Source: Brevibacterium oceani (lineage in GTDB: Bacteria; Actinomycetota; Actinomycetes; Actinomycetales; Brevibacteriaceae). Taken from it: a stretch of 64,000 bases of DNA. Below, piece after piece: positions 25,970-34,740 of this stretch (within the stretch, counting starts at the first letter, position 1; each line of letters begins with the position of its first letter). The translations under genes were made by a program, and so were the position numbers. The DNA is taken from contig NZ_JABKDE010000003.1 of the NCBI RefSeq assembly GCF_013623835.1, positions 434,001-498,000 of the forward strand, written 5' to 3'. The notes beneath the pieces are model-generated. The model worked only from the letters and a program-made list of their open reading frames with translations. It was not told where the DNA came from and made no database searches.

Positions 25970-26674
25970 TCACTCGTCCGATCGGTCGACGTGCTCACCG
26001 AGACGCTGGGTCCATTGGACGAGCAGCTGAGTCTCCGTCGAACCGAGGATCTCGGGGTGCGCGACCGCGTACTCGATGACCGAATGACCGAGTCTCTCGT
26101 CCCTCCGGTCGGTCTTCGCGATGCCCGTGATCGAGGAGAGCACCCCTTCGCGGATTGCGACCGAGAGCTCCTGGTCGTCGTGTCCGAGGATGATCAGACT
26201 AAGGGTGAGTCCGACATTCGTCGCGAGGATGTGGGCGGCAGCCTGCCGTGAGTCGACGACCAGTCTGCCCTGTGCGGCCGCCTCGGCGGTGAGGGCTCTC
26301 AGTATCTCACTGGGTCGCGACTGGTCGGCCGGCGTATGGCCGGGCCGGACCTTGCCGTACATGAGGGTGTAGAAACCGGGGTTTCTCAGCCCGAACGACA
26401 CGTGGGCGTCCTATCCCTCGCGGAGGTCCTGGATCGGGTCCCCGCTCGACTCCATCGCCGATTTCTCCCCGAGATACATGTCGAAGCCCCGGGCGATCAC
26501 GGCGTCGATGAGGCCCTGTTTGCTGCCGAAGAAGTGGTAGAGCGTGGGCATCTTCACGCCGACGGCATCGCACACTGCGCGCAGTGAGAAGTCCTCCCCG
26601 GGAGCTGCGGCGATGAGGCCGGCCGCCGCATCGAGCAGCCGGGTTCGTGTATCGACCGCAGATGTCTATGTCAT
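25970..26674 (-). pseudogene. TetR family regulator with two in-frame amber codons
   Basis: One minus-strand frame gives a full TetR protein. The helix-turn-helix reads FSLRAVCDAVGVKMPTLYHF then FGSKQGLIDAVIARGFDMYL, and the ligand domain runs FGLRNPGFYTLMYGKVRPG to the stop at 25970. Two TAG codons interrupt it. One is at 26666-26668, the third codon after the ATG at 26674, with no other start before the DNA-binding domain. The other is at 26411-26413 between DLREG and DAHVSFGL, where TetR relatives usually have Trp (TGG to TAG). The product of the intact gene would regulate the divergent SDR. As it stands it is probably non-functional. Confidence 0.72.
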
Positions 26675-26703
26675 ATCGCTATAGTGTAGTGTATTGTCGA
26701 TAT
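26673..26703. promoter_or_regulatory. AT-rich divergent promoter/operator between broken tetR and SDR
   Basis: ATATCG (26673-26678) and CGATAT (26698-26703) form an inverted repeat, and the TATAG string recurs at 26680, 26701 and 26711. The gap is strikingly AT-rich for this genome, as expected for overlapping promoters controlled by an adjacent TetR protein. Confidence 0.4.
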
Positions 26704-26737
26704 AGAAACATATAGCAGCGATACGCCAGGAGCGATC

Positions 26738-27494
26738 ATGACCGAACCCACACTCCGAAACCAGAACGTCCTCATCGCCGGCGGCGGGAAGAACCTCGGC
26801 GGGCTCATCGCTCGTCAGTCGGCGGAAGCCGGAGCGAAAGTCGCCATCCACTACAACTCCGAATCCTCCCTGTCGGAGGCGGAGGCCACGCTCGCAGCGG
26901 TCGAGGAGCAGGGGGGTCAAGGGCGTCCTGCTCACGGGTGACCTCACCCGCGCGACCGCCGTCGAACGGCTCTTCACCGACGCCGAGACGGCCCTGGGCA
27001 CGATCGACATCGCGGTGAATACGACGGGCAAGGTCCTGCGCAAGCCGATCGTCGAGACGAGCGAGGACGAGTACGACGCGATGTTCGACATCAACTCCAA
27101 GGCCGCCTACTTCTTCATCAAGGAGGCCGGAAAGCATCTGCGTGAGGGCGGGAAGATCATCACCATCGTCACCGCGCTGCTCGCCGCCTTCACCGACGGC
27201 TACTCGACCTACGCGGGAGGCAAGAGTCCCGTCGAGCACTTCACCCGCGCGGCGACAAAGGAATTCGGCGAGCGCGGGATCTCGGTCACGGCCATCGCAC
27301 CGGGGCCGATGGACACCCCGTTCTTCTACGGCCAGGAGACCCCGGAGCGCGTGGAGTTCTACAAGTCACAAGCGCTGGGCAACCAGCTCACACAGATCGA
27401 GGACATCGCACCGATCGTCCGCTTCCTCGCCACCGAAGGATGGTGGATCACCGGACAGACGATCTTCGCCAACGGCGGATACACCACCCGTTGA
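26738..27494 (+). pseudogene. Short-chain dehydrogenase with a +1 frameshift in a G6 run
   Basis: The first frame (from ATG 26738) carries the cofactor-binding end LIAGGGKNLGGLIARQ and stops at 26941. The second frame picks up with VKGVLLTGDLTRATAVERLF and runs to 27494 with the catalytic YSTYAGGK, PGPMDTPFFYG and TGQTIFANGGYTTR. The switch maps to six Gs at 26911-26916; five Gs would restore one 251-residue protein. The intact enzyme would be an NAD(P)-dependent oxidoreductase of unknown substrate. This may be a true inactivation, a phase-variable tract or a base-calling error. Its divergent regulator is also broken. Confidence 0.78.
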
Positions 27495-27601
27495 GACTCC
27501 GCAGCAACAGAGAGTTCATCCGCGAGGGGTGACCCCCGCAGCACTGAGAAGGACCACCGCCCCCTCTGTCTCGATCGGCCGTCCGCACCTAGGCTGGGCA
27601 C

Positions 27602-27946
27602 ATGTCACTGACCTGGGAGCAGATCGTCATCGATTCGCCCGATCCCTTCACGCTCGGGCGGTGGTGGGCCGAGGCTCTCGGCTGGGTCATCGTCGATGAG
27701 AACGAGACGGAGATCGAGATCCGCCAGTCGCCCGATCGCCTGCCGGGGATCATCGTCGGCATCGACCGGGAGGAGAAGGTCGTGAAGAATCGTCTTCACC
27801 TCGATCTCCGTCCCGATGATCAGGCCGCCGAGGTTGCCCGCCTCCTCGATCTCGGAGCGCGTCGTGTCGATGTAGGGCAGACCGGGAACGAGGAATGGGT
27901 CGTCCTCGCCGATCCCGAGGGCAACGAGTTCTGCATCCTCGGCTGA
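27602..27946 (+). CDS. VOC superfamily (glyoxalase-like) protein
   Basis: A 114-residue single-domain protein of the vicinal oxygen chelate superfamily. The N-terminal strand/helix QIVIDSPDPFTLGRWWAEAL and the C-terminal VVLADPEGNEFCIL are typical, with HLDLRP carrying the metal-ligand His of the other module. It belongs to the actinobacterial glyoxalase-like group that has no assigned reaction. It sits alone between the broken SDR and a divergent-looking TetR/MFS unit, with its ATG about 100 bases past the SDR stop. Confidence 0.82.
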   Translation: MSLTWEQIVIDSPDPFTLGRWWAEALGWVIVDENETEIEIRQSPDRLPGIIVGIDREEKVVKNRLHLDLRPDDQAAEVARLLDLGARRVDVGQTGNEEWVVLADPEGNEFCILG

Positions 27947-27975
27947 GCCGCCCGACCCCGGCCATATTTCAATAC

Positions 27976-27991
27976 TGGACAGATCTGTCCA
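27976..27991. promoter_or_regulatory. Perfect 16-base TetR-type operator
   Basis: TGGACAGATCTGTCCA is fully palindromic and lies 20 bases before the start of the next gene, a TetR regulator, in an AT-rich patch. This is the classical position for autoregulation of a TetR-efflux operon. Confidence 0.75.
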
Positions 27992-28011
27992 AAATAATCT
28001 AGGCTCGCCTC

Positions 28012-28692
28012 ATGGGCAGGAAGAAGAGCTTCGACGAGCAGGTGGTGATCGATGCCGCGATCGCCGTGTTCAGCGAACACGGCTACGCCGGAACCGATGT
28101 CGGACTCGTCTGCGAGCGCGCCGGGATCGGACGCTCGAGCTTCTACAACACGTTCGAGAGCCTCGACGCCGTCTTCCTCCGCGCCCTGCGGGACTACACG
28201 GCCACCGGCATCCCGGCACGCACCGAACTCGACAGCAGCGAGGAGCCGGCGCCCATCCTCCTCTACCACCGCCTCGGCGGACAGCTGGCGATGCAGTGCG
28301 AGGACGAGAAGCGCACCGGGTGTCTCTCGGCGAACACCGCGGCCGAACTCGGCCGCGAGGTCGATGCCGTGTGTACGATCCTCGACCCCGACCGGGAAGC
28401 CTGGCTGACTACCTACCGGAGCCTGCTCGAACGCGGTCAGCGCTCCGGGCACATTCGGTCCGAACTCGACCCGCTGGTGCATGCCCGACTCATCTACAGC
28501 GTGCTCGCCGGACTGCGGATCGCCGCCCGCGTCATGCCCGAGGATGAGGTCCTCTCTCAGACCCGGGCCTTCGTCACGGGTCTGTGCACGCCCGCAGGTG
28601 CGGCGACCCTGCCCGAACATCCGACCCTGCCCGAGACGCCGACGCCTCCCCCGACCCCGACGCGCCCCACGGAAGGCAGCATCCCCTCATGA
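28012..28692 (+). CDS. TetR family regulator paired with an MFS pump
   Basis: A 226-residue regulator. The N-terminal domain reads DAAIAVFSEHGYAGTDVGLV then CERAGIGRSSFYNTFESLDA. The ligand domain has a DEKRTGCLSANTAAELG segment with a conserved Cys, typical of the NemR/AcuR-like branch that includes thiol-reactive-compound sensors (family knowledge; Cys function here is inference). A Pro/Thr-rich tail (PETPTPPPTPTRP) follows. The stop overlaps the ATG of the MFS gene, so both are one operon behind the palindrome at 27976. Confidence 0.88.
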   Translation: MGRKKSFDEQVVIDAAIAVFSEHGYAGTDVGLVCERAGIGRSSFYNTFESLDAVFLRALRDYTATGIPARTELDSSEEPAPILLYHRLGGQLAMQCEDEKRTGCLSANTAAELGREVDAVCTILDPDREAWLTTYRSLLERGQRSGHIRSELDPLVHARLIYSVLAGLRIAARVMPEDEVLSQTRAFVTGLCTPAGAATLPEHPTLPETPTPPPTPTRPTEGSIPS

Positions 28693-29975
28693 CCGCTCAC
28701 ACTCCGAGCTCCACGACAGCATCCCCCACCCGAGTGCCGGCTCAGGTCTACCTCCTGGCCGCCGTGATCTTCTGCCTCGGCACGAGCGAGTTCATGATCG
28801 CCGGCATCCTCGAACCGATCGGCGCAGATCTGGCTATCACCATTCCCCAGGCCGGTCTGCTCATCACCGGATTCGCCGTCGGCATGATCGTCGGCGCGCC
28901 CGCGATGGCCCTGCTCACGCTCAAGCTTCCCCGCCGGGCGACGATGATCATCACGATCGTCGCGTTCTCCGCCCTCCACATCTTCGCCGCCCTCGCCCCG
29001 AGCTATTCGATCCTCATGCTCAGCAGGGTCCTCTCGGCCATCGCGTGCGGAGGATTCTGGGCCGTCGCCGCCGTGCATACGACGCGGATCGCTCCCGTCG
29101 AGGTGCATGGCCGCGCATTGGCCAGCCTCGTCGGCGGGCTCACCGTCGCCAACCTCGTGGGCGTGCCCATGGGCACATGGATCGGCACCCAGTTCGGCTG
29201 GCGCGCCACCTTCTGGGCGATCGCGATCGTCACCGCACTGGCCGCGGTGCTCATCGCCTTGACGACTCGAACGACGAATGATGAACGCGCCGAGGCGGCC
29301 CCACACCTCCCGACCCTCCTGCGGGCCGAGCTCGCCGCCTTCAGAGGCCCGCGGATCTGGCTGGCACTGACGACGACAGCCTTGTTCCAGGCCGCAGTCT
29401 TCGCCGCCTTCTCCTACTTCTCCCCGCTTCTCACTCAGGTGGCCGGCCTGTCCCAGGATCTCGTGCCGGGAGTGCTCGCCGCCTTCGGCGTCGGCGCTTT
29501 CATCGGGGTCGTCGTGGGCGGACGCCTCGCGGACCGGAACGTCTTCGGCAATATCGTCGGCAGCCTCATCGCGCTGGCGCTCAGCCTCGCCGCTCTGTGG
29601 TTCACCGCAGGCAGCGGCTGGGCGGCGGTTGTGATGATCGTCCTCGTCGGAGCGAGCGGATTCTCGATCGCCGGCGCGCTCAACGCCCGAGTCTTCCAGA
29701 TCGCAACACAGGCTCCCACACTTGCAGCCAGCGTCAACACCTCGGCATTCAACGTCGGCAACGCGGTCGGACCGGCACTCGGCGGAGCCGTCATCGCCGC
29801 GGGATTCGGCTTCCGGGCGCCCGTCCTCGTCGCCATTGCGCTCGCCGTCGCCGCACTCGGCGTCGTCACCGTGGCCATCCGCGTCGAACAATGGTGGCAG
29901 GTGCGGGCGAGCGCCGACGTCACTGACAGGACGGACGCCGTCGTCGGTGAGAGCAACGCCGACTGCTGCGCCTGA
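28689..29975 (+). CDS. MFS efflux transporter, DHA1 chloramphenicol/sugar-efflux type
   Basis: A 428-residue transporter with twelve predicted helices. The opening helix FCLGTSEFMIAGILEPIGAD is the hallmark of the Cml/AraJ-like DHA1 branch, followed by the LKLPRRATM loop and the motif C-like segment GVPMGTWIGTQFGWRATFW. The ATG at 28689 overlaps the TetR stop. It is likely to export a toxic compound sensed by the upstream regulator. The substrate is unknown. Confidence 0.88.
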   Translation: MTAHTPSSTTASPTRVPAQVYLLAAVIFCLGTSEFMIAGILEPIGADLAITIPQAGLLITGFAVGMIVGAPAMALLTLKLPRRATMIITIVAFSALHIFAALAPSYSILMLSRVLSAIACGGFWAVAAVHTTRIAPVEVHGRALASLVGGLTVANLVGVPMGTWIGTQFGWRATFWAIAIVTALAAVLIALTTRTTNDERAEAAPHLPTLLRAELAAFRGPRIWLALTTTALFQAAVFAAFSYFSPLLTQVAGLSQDLVPGVLAAFGVGAFIGVVVGGRLADRNVFGNIVGSLIALALSLAALWFTAGSGWAAVVMIVLVGASGFSIAGALNARVFQIATQAPTLAASVNTSAFNVGNAVGPALGGAVIAAGFGFRAPVLVAIALAVAALGVVTVAIRVEQWWQVRASADVTDRTDAVVGESNADCCA

Positions 29976-30025
29976 GAGCCCAGCGACTCTGCGCCTGAGC
30001 GACCCGCAGATTCGGGGTCCCCGCC

Positions 30026-30523
30026 TCAGCCCTGAGCACTCGCTCCTTGCAGGCTGTCGCGAGTGCTCTTCCACGGCTTGTCCCAGGACATGTCCTCAGG
30101 GGACAGGATCTCTCCGCATGAACTGCAGGTCTCGCCGTGGAATGTTTCATTCCCGCACGACTCGTGAATGAGTGCCATGTGTCCACCACCGTCCGGGAGC
30201 GCCGTGTGCTTCTCACCCCACAGCGCCAATTGCTGCAGGATCGGCAGCAGCTCGGCGGCGGCCTCGGTGGCGGCATAGGCCTGCCGGGTCCGCGGTCCGT
30301 CGGAATAGTCGACCTTGGTCAGCAGACCGGCCTCGAGCATCGCCTGGAGCCGCCGGCTGAGCACGGCTTCGGAGATCCCGAGTCCGATGTGCAGCTCATC
30401 GAAGCGCCCTCGCCCGTGGAGGACGTCTCGGACGATGAGCAGCACCCACGGATCGCCGAGCACATCGAGCGACCTCCTGATCGGGCAGAACTCCTTCGAC
30501 CAATCCGAACGCAGCGCCATCAC
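30026..30523 (-). CDS. HxlR family winged-helix regulator with zinc-ribbon-like tail
   Basis: A 165-residue regulator. The HxlR core is CPIRRSLDVLGDPWVLLIVR then FDELHIGLGISEAVLSRRLQ and a wing with GPRTRQAYAATEAA. The entry cysteine is the conserved family residue. The C-terminus adds HESCGNETFHGETCSSCG, a Cys/His cluster that could bind zinc. It is divergent from an MFS gene and shares the palindromic region at 30551-30587. The start is the ATG at 30523 or the next codon. Confidence 0.88.
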   Translation of the reverse strand: MMALRSDWSKEFCPIRRSLDVLGDPWVLLIVRDVLHGRGRFDELHIGLGISEAVLSRRLQAMLEAGLLTKVDYSDGPRTRQAYAATEAAAELLPILQQLALWGEKHTALPDGGGHMALIHESCGNETFHGETCSSCGEILSPEDMSWDKPWKSTRDSLQGASAQG

Positions 30524-30550
30524 GGCTTCCTTTCTTCAGCGAAGTCTGCT

Positions 30551-30587
30551 TATACTTCCCTCAGTATAGCTTCCTTGAAGAAAGTAT
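30551..30587. promoter_or_regulatory. Divergent hxlR/MFS operator
   Basis: TATACT (30551-30556) and AGTATA (30563-30568) are inverted around TCCCTC, and AAGTAT near 30582 repeats a half-site in inverted order. CTTC-CTT-GAAG lies between. The AT-rich patch holds both presumed promoters and is where the HxlR protein would act. Confidence 0.5.
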
Positions 30588-30596
30588 GAGTGATCG

Positions 30597-31958
30597 ATGC
30601 CGACCACCCGCCGTCGTCTCCACCCCGCCTGGCCCGTGGCGGCCGTGGCCTTCATCGCGCTGCTCGCCGCGGCCGGATTCCGCGCGGCACCCGGCGCGCT
30701 CATGGTTCCGCTCCATGCGGACTTCGGCTGGTCCATGAGCACCATGTCGCTCGCCGTGAGCGTCAATCTGCTCCTCTACGGTCTCACCGCGCCCTTCGCC
30801 GCAGCGCTCATGGACCGCTTCGGCATCCGTCAGGTCGTCGCTGCGGCCCTGGCTCTCGTCGCCCTGGGCGCCGGCGGCAGCGTGGTCATGACTGCGTCAT
30901 GGCAGCTGCTCATCTTCTGGGGTGTGCTCATCGGCCTGGGCACAGGGTCGATGGCCCTCGTCTTCGCCGCAACCATCGCCGACCGCTGGTTCGTCGCCCG
31001 GCGTGGCCTCGTCATGGGCATCCTCACGGCCGGTTCGGCCACGGGTCAGCTGATCTTCCTGCCCCCGGTCGCCACGATCGCCGAATCGACCGGCTGGCGT
31101 CCGGCCTCGCTGCTCATCGGCATCGTGGCCCTGGCGGCCGTGCCGTTGGTCTGGTTCTTCCTCCGTGACCATCCATCCGATCGCGGTGTCCTGCCCTATG
31201 GTGCGACCGAGGCTGACGTGGCTCCAGCCACCGAGTGGGATGCCACCACTGCCGAGAGGGATTCCGCCGTCATCGCGGCGGACGCCCAACAGGGTGAAAC
31301 CCCCGCCCCACGCGGCGAAGGCGCTGCCCGGCGCGCATTCACCGGCCTGCTCTCTGCCGCCCGACACCGTTCGTTCTGGGCCCTGGCGATCGCCTTCGCG
31401 ATCTGCGGGGCGACGACGAACGGCCTCATCGGCATCCACTTCATCCCCTCGGCCCACGATCACGGGATGCCCGCGGCCACGGCGGCCGACCTGCTCGCGG
31501 TCGTCGGGATCTTCGACATCGTGGGCACGATCTTCTCCGGCTGGCTGACCGACAGATTCGATCCCCGGATCCTGCTCGTCGCCTACTACACCTTCCGCGG
31601 CCTCGGCCTGCTCCTGCTGCCCTGGCTGCTCTCGGATTCGGTGCATCCGACTATGGTCCTCTTCATCGTCATCTACGGCCTCGACTGGGTTGCGACCGTC
31701 CCGCCGACGGCCGCGCTGTGCCGGGAGATCTTCGGCGAGAACGGAACCATCGTCTTCGGCTGGGTCTTCGCAGCCCATCAGATCGGTGCCGCGGCGGCGG
31801 CCTTCGGCGCCGGTGTCGTCCGCGACGCGTTCGGTGAGTACACTTACGCCTGGTGTGGCGGGGCAGCCATGTGCGTCATCGCCGCGGTCCTGTCCTTCGC
31901 CGTCCGACGTCGTCGGATCGGCACCGCCACCGCGACCCCCGCCGAGGTGGCCCCTTAG
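30597..31958 (+). CDS. MFS transporter (OFA/monocarboxylate-like)
   Basis: A 453-residue permease with twelve helices. Features are ADFGWSMSTMSLAVSVNLLL, DRFGIRQVVAAALALVALGA, ADRWFVARRGLVMGILTAGS and LDWVATVPPTAALCREIFG, the last resembling the oxalate/formate and monocarboxylate antiporter group. A charged loop of about 55 residues (TEADVAPATEWDATTAERD and on) divides the halves. It is under the divergent HxlR regulator. The substrate is not determinable. Confidence 0.85.
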   Translation: MPTTRRRLHPAWPVAAVAFIALLAAAGFRAAPGALMVPLHADFGWSMSTMSLAVSVNLLLYGLTAPFAAALMDRFGIRQVVAAALALVALGAGGSVVMTASWQLLIFWGVLIGLGTGSMALVFAATIADRWFVARRGLVMGILTAGSATGQLIFLPPVATIAESTGWRPASLLIGIVALAAVPLVWFFLRDHPSDRGVLPYGATEADVAPATEWDATTAERDSAVIAADAQQGETPAPRGEGAARRAFTGLLSAARHRSFWALAIAFAICGATTNGLIGIHFIPSAHDHGMPAATAADLLAVVGIFDIVGTIFSGWLTDRFDPRILLVAYYTFRGLGLLLLPWLLSDSVHPTMVLFIVIYGLDWVATVPPTAALCREIFGENGTIVFGWVFAAHQIGAAAAAFGAGVVRDAFGEYTYAWCGGAAMCVIAAVLSFAVRRRRIGTATATPAEVAP

Positions 31959-32072
31959 TCCCTGTCATGGACACAGATCCCAGGCCCCGGCCGTGGACAC
32001 GAGTGTCGCGGAATTGCACGAGACTGTAGTTTGTTACAGGGCACAGATCGTCAACCCGTGAAAGGACGTTCC

Positions 32073-33446
32073 ATGAGCAAGTTCGCTGTCACCAATGCCA
32101 ACACCGGCGAAGTCGAGGAGGAGTTCGCCTCCGTTCCGAAAGAAGAGATCCCCGCATACATCGATCGTGCCCATGAAGCACATCTGTCCTGGAAGGAGAC
32201 GCCGCTGTACGAACGTGCGGCGATCCTGCGCAAGTTCGCCGATCTCGTCGACGCCAACGCCGATGAGATGACCGACATCATCGGCCATGAGATGGGCAAG
32301 ATCAAGAAGCAGGGCTACGGCGAGGTCGACAAGGTCGCCCGCACCGCCCGCTGGATGGCCGACAATGCGGCCACCCACCTCGCACCGACCCATCTGGCTG
32401 CCGCGGGAGCCGCGAGCAGCTATGTCGAGCACCAGCCGCTGGGCGTGCTGCTGGGCATCATGCCGTGGAACTTCCCATACAACCAGATCGCCCGCTTCGT
32501 GCTGCCCAACCTCATGGTCGGCAACGCGATCATCATGAAGCAGGCGTCGATCTGCCCGAAGTCCTCGCAGTACTTCGAGGATCTCCTCGTCGAGGCGGGA
32601 CTGCCGAAGGGCGTGTACCAGAACATCTACCTCGACTCCTCCCACGCCGAGGAGGTGCTCAAGGACTTCCGCGTCAAGGGCTTCTCCCTCACCGGCTCCG
32701 AGGGTGCCGGTGCATCGGTGGCCGCAATCGCCGCAAAGTACTTCAAGCGTGCCGTGCTCGAGCTCGGCGGCAACGACCCGGCAGTCGTCCTCGACTCGAA
32801 GGACGTCGCCTCCGTGGCGCAGAAGCTCGTCGGACTGCGCCTGGCGAACGCCGGCCAGGTCTGCACCTCGCCCAAGCGCATGATCGTCGTCGATGACCTC
32901 TACGACGAGTTCGTCGCCGAGGCCGTCAAGGCCGCCGAGGCCACGAAGGTCTCGGACTTCGACGACCCGGAGGTCGGCATGGGACCCGTGTCCTCCGAAG
33001 GCGCCCGCGATGAGATCATCGAGGCGATCGACAAGGGTGTGGCCGCTGGCGCGACCCTGCACACCGGTGGCAAGAAGCTCGATCGTCCCGGCTGGTTCAT
33101 GTCCCCGGCCGTGCTCACCGACATCGATCCGAAGTCGGACCTCGGCTGCAACGAGCTCTTCGGCCCGGCCGTGATGATCTACCGTGCCAAGGACGAAGAG
33201 GATGCTCTGCGTCTGGCCAATGACACCGAGTACGGTCTCATGTCCTCGGTGTGGACCGATGACCTCGAGAAGGGTCAGGAGTTCGCGAAGAAGATCAACG
33301 CCGGCATGACGCTCATCAACGCACACATGGAATCCGGCCCCGAGTACCCGTTCGGCGGCATCAACCGCTCGGGCTACGGCCGCGAGAACGCTCAGTGGGC
33401 CTTCCAGGCCTTCACCAACGAGCACCTCATCCGCGTGCACGCCTGA
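32073..33446 (+). CDS. gabD: NAD(P)-dependent succinate-semialdehyde dehydrogenase
   Basis: A 457-residue aldehyde dehydrogenase. Catalytic Cys264 lies in NAGQVCTSPKR and general-base Glu230 in VLELGGNDPAVV. The Rossmann segment is FSLTGSEGAGASVAAIAAKY and the substrate-site entry is PWNFPYNQIARF. The length without the longer N-terminus and the NYPFG-like FGGINRSGYGREN end match the short GabD/Sad type. It converts succinate semialdehyde to succinate in the GABA route. No GABA transaminase is adjacent, so another aldehyde is possible. AAAGGAC precedes the ATG. Confidence 0.88.
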   Translation: MSKFAVTNANTGEVEEEFASVPKEEIPAYIDRAHEAHLSWKETPLYERAAILRKFADLVDANADEMTDIIGHEMGKIKKQGYGEVDKVARTARWMADNAATHLAPTHLAAAGAASSYVEHQPLGVLLGIMPWNFPYNQIARFVLPNLMVGNAIIMKQASICPKSSQYFEDLLVEAGLPKGVYQNIYLDSSHAEEVLKDFRVKGFSLTGSEGAGASVAAIAAKYFKRAVLELGGNDPAVVLDSKDVASVAQKLVGLRLANAGQVCTSPKRMIVVDDLYDEFVAEAVKAAEATKVSDFDDPEVGMGPVSSEGARDEIIEAIDKGVAAGATLHTGGKKLDRPGWFMSPAVLTDIDPKSDLGCNELFGPAVMIYRAKDEEDALRLANDTEYGLMSSVWTDDLEKGQEFAKKINAGMTLINAHMESGPEYPFGGINRSGYGRENAQWAFQAFTNEHLIRVHA

Positions 33447-33493
33447 GTCACGGCGTCACCGTCTGAGGTCTGCGACCTCGGCGCTGAGAGAAG

Positions 33494-33532
33494 GGCCCGG
33501 TCGGCAGCGAATCCATCGCCGCCGGCCGGGCC
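33494..33532. terminator. Hairpin terminator between gabD and the convergent kinase gene
   Basis: GGCCCGG at 33494-33500 and CCGGGCC at 33526-33532 anchor a stem of about 17 pairs with one wobble and one mismatch, followed by TTT. It lies 47 bases past the gabD stop and 19 before the kinase stop, so it may serve both strands. Confidence 0.7.
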
Positions 33533-33551
33533 TTTCGCGAACCAGTTGCCT

Positions 33552-34706
33552 TCACGATCGGATCTCTCGCGTTTCGACCTCAGGCAGCGTGGCCTGTATG
33601 CGCAGAGTCTCTCCCGCACGGATGGTGACTCTGCCGCCCAACGCCGTCACCCGACGACGGATGCCGCCGATCCCGATTCCTTCGACGATCGCCGACCCGT
33701 CATGCGGACTGGTCACGGTCACTGTGACCCCAGATTCCCCGCCCTCCCGACCATCGCCGAGGTGGTCGATCGCGACGTACGCATGCGGCGACACAGCGTG
33801 CCTGACGACGTTCGTCAGCGCCTCCTGCACGATCCGATAGACGGCGAGATCGAGGGCGGCCGGCAGCGCCCGCTGCCGGCCCCTGATGCGCAGCTCGACC
33901 TCCACACCGGCGGCACGGATGCGACTGCAGAGGTCATCGAGACGGGCCAGTCCCGCCGCCGGTGACCGTGGAGCGGCTGCTTTTCCGTCGTCGGCGGGGT
34001 CGACCGCCCGCAGTGCCTCCCGCAATTCCACGAGAGCGGAACTGCTGGCCGTGCTGATCGCCCGCAGCGCAGTGATGCCCTGCTCCGGTTTGGTCTCAGC
34101 GAGGTGGAGGGCGATGTCGGCCTGCATCTGGATCGCGCTGAGTCCGTGGCCGACGACGTCGTGGACCTCCTGAGCCAGACGCAGCCTCTCCTGCTCTCGC
34201 AGCCGACGTTCATCCGCCGCTCGCTCTCTGGCACGGGCGTCTAGAACGAGTCGGCGGGAGATGCCGACCGTCGTCGGGACGGCGATCCAGGCGGCAGCGG
34301 GGATGACTCCGTAGAGGCCCGGCAGCGCGGCGGGGTTGACGAAGATGTGGGCGATGAGCAGAAGCAGAGCGCCCGTGGACAGCAGAAGGGCGGGCCTCAG
34401 TGATATCCGCCGACAGACCGAATAGACCGCAAGGGAGACGGCGAGCATGATCGCGCTGTAGGGATACCCGAGAATCAGGTAGACCGATACCGCCACGGTG
34501 CTCACCGCCAGCACCGCCACCGGGAACCTGCGCCGCACCGCCAGCGGTCCGCAGGCGAGGACGATGAGGACGTAAGCCAGCCAGTCCGCCGGTCGCGGCG
34601 GGGCGGCCTCGACGGTGAGGACGGCGGCCGAGACTCCGCTGACGAGCGCGAGCGCCACCGCGATGATCGTGTCGACGATCATGCTGTGGCGCTCGTTTCC
34701 GCTCAT
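33552..34706 (-). CDS. NarL-type sensor histidine kinase
   Basis: A 384-residue membrane kinase. Residues 1-150 hold about five or six hydrophobic segments with no sizeable extracellular domain. The dimerisation box is LRLAQEVHDVVGHGLSAIQM with the phosphorylated His. The ATPase domain has the N box EALTNVVRHA and G box GIGIGGIRRRV. This is the HisKA_3 group that works with LuxR/NarL response regulators. The partner is probably the regulator at 36220, 1.5 kb away on the other strand. The ATG at 34706 follows GGAGGT; an upstream codon at 34763 lacks one. Confidence 0.9.
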   Translation of the reverse strand: MSGNERHSMIVDTIIAVALALVSGVSAAVLTVEAAPPRPADWLAYVLIVLACGPLAVRRRFPVAVLAVSTVAVSVYLILGYPYSAIMLAVSLAVYSVCRRISLRPALLLSTGALLLLIAHIFVNPAALPGLYGVIPAAAWIAVPTTVGISRRLVLDARARERAADERRLREQERLRLAQEVHDVVGHGLSAIQMQADIALHLAETKPEQGITALRAISTASSSALVELREALRAVDPADDGKAAAPRSPAAGLARLDDLCSRIRAAGVEVELRIRGRQRALPAALDLAVYRIVQEALTNVVRHAVSPHAYVAIDHLGDGREGGESGVTVTVTSPHDGSAIVEGIGIGGIRRRVTALGGRVTIRAGETLRIQATLPEVETREIRS

Positions 34707-34740
34707 CGCGGACCTCCGTTCGATGGAACGTTGGCTCCCA

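Noticed and set aside
22586..26674. In-frame TAG codons as evidence of amber recoding (pyrrolysine-like)
   Set aside because: No suppressor tRNA or pyrrolysine genes in the window, two of the affected genes also have frameshifts, and decay explains all cases.
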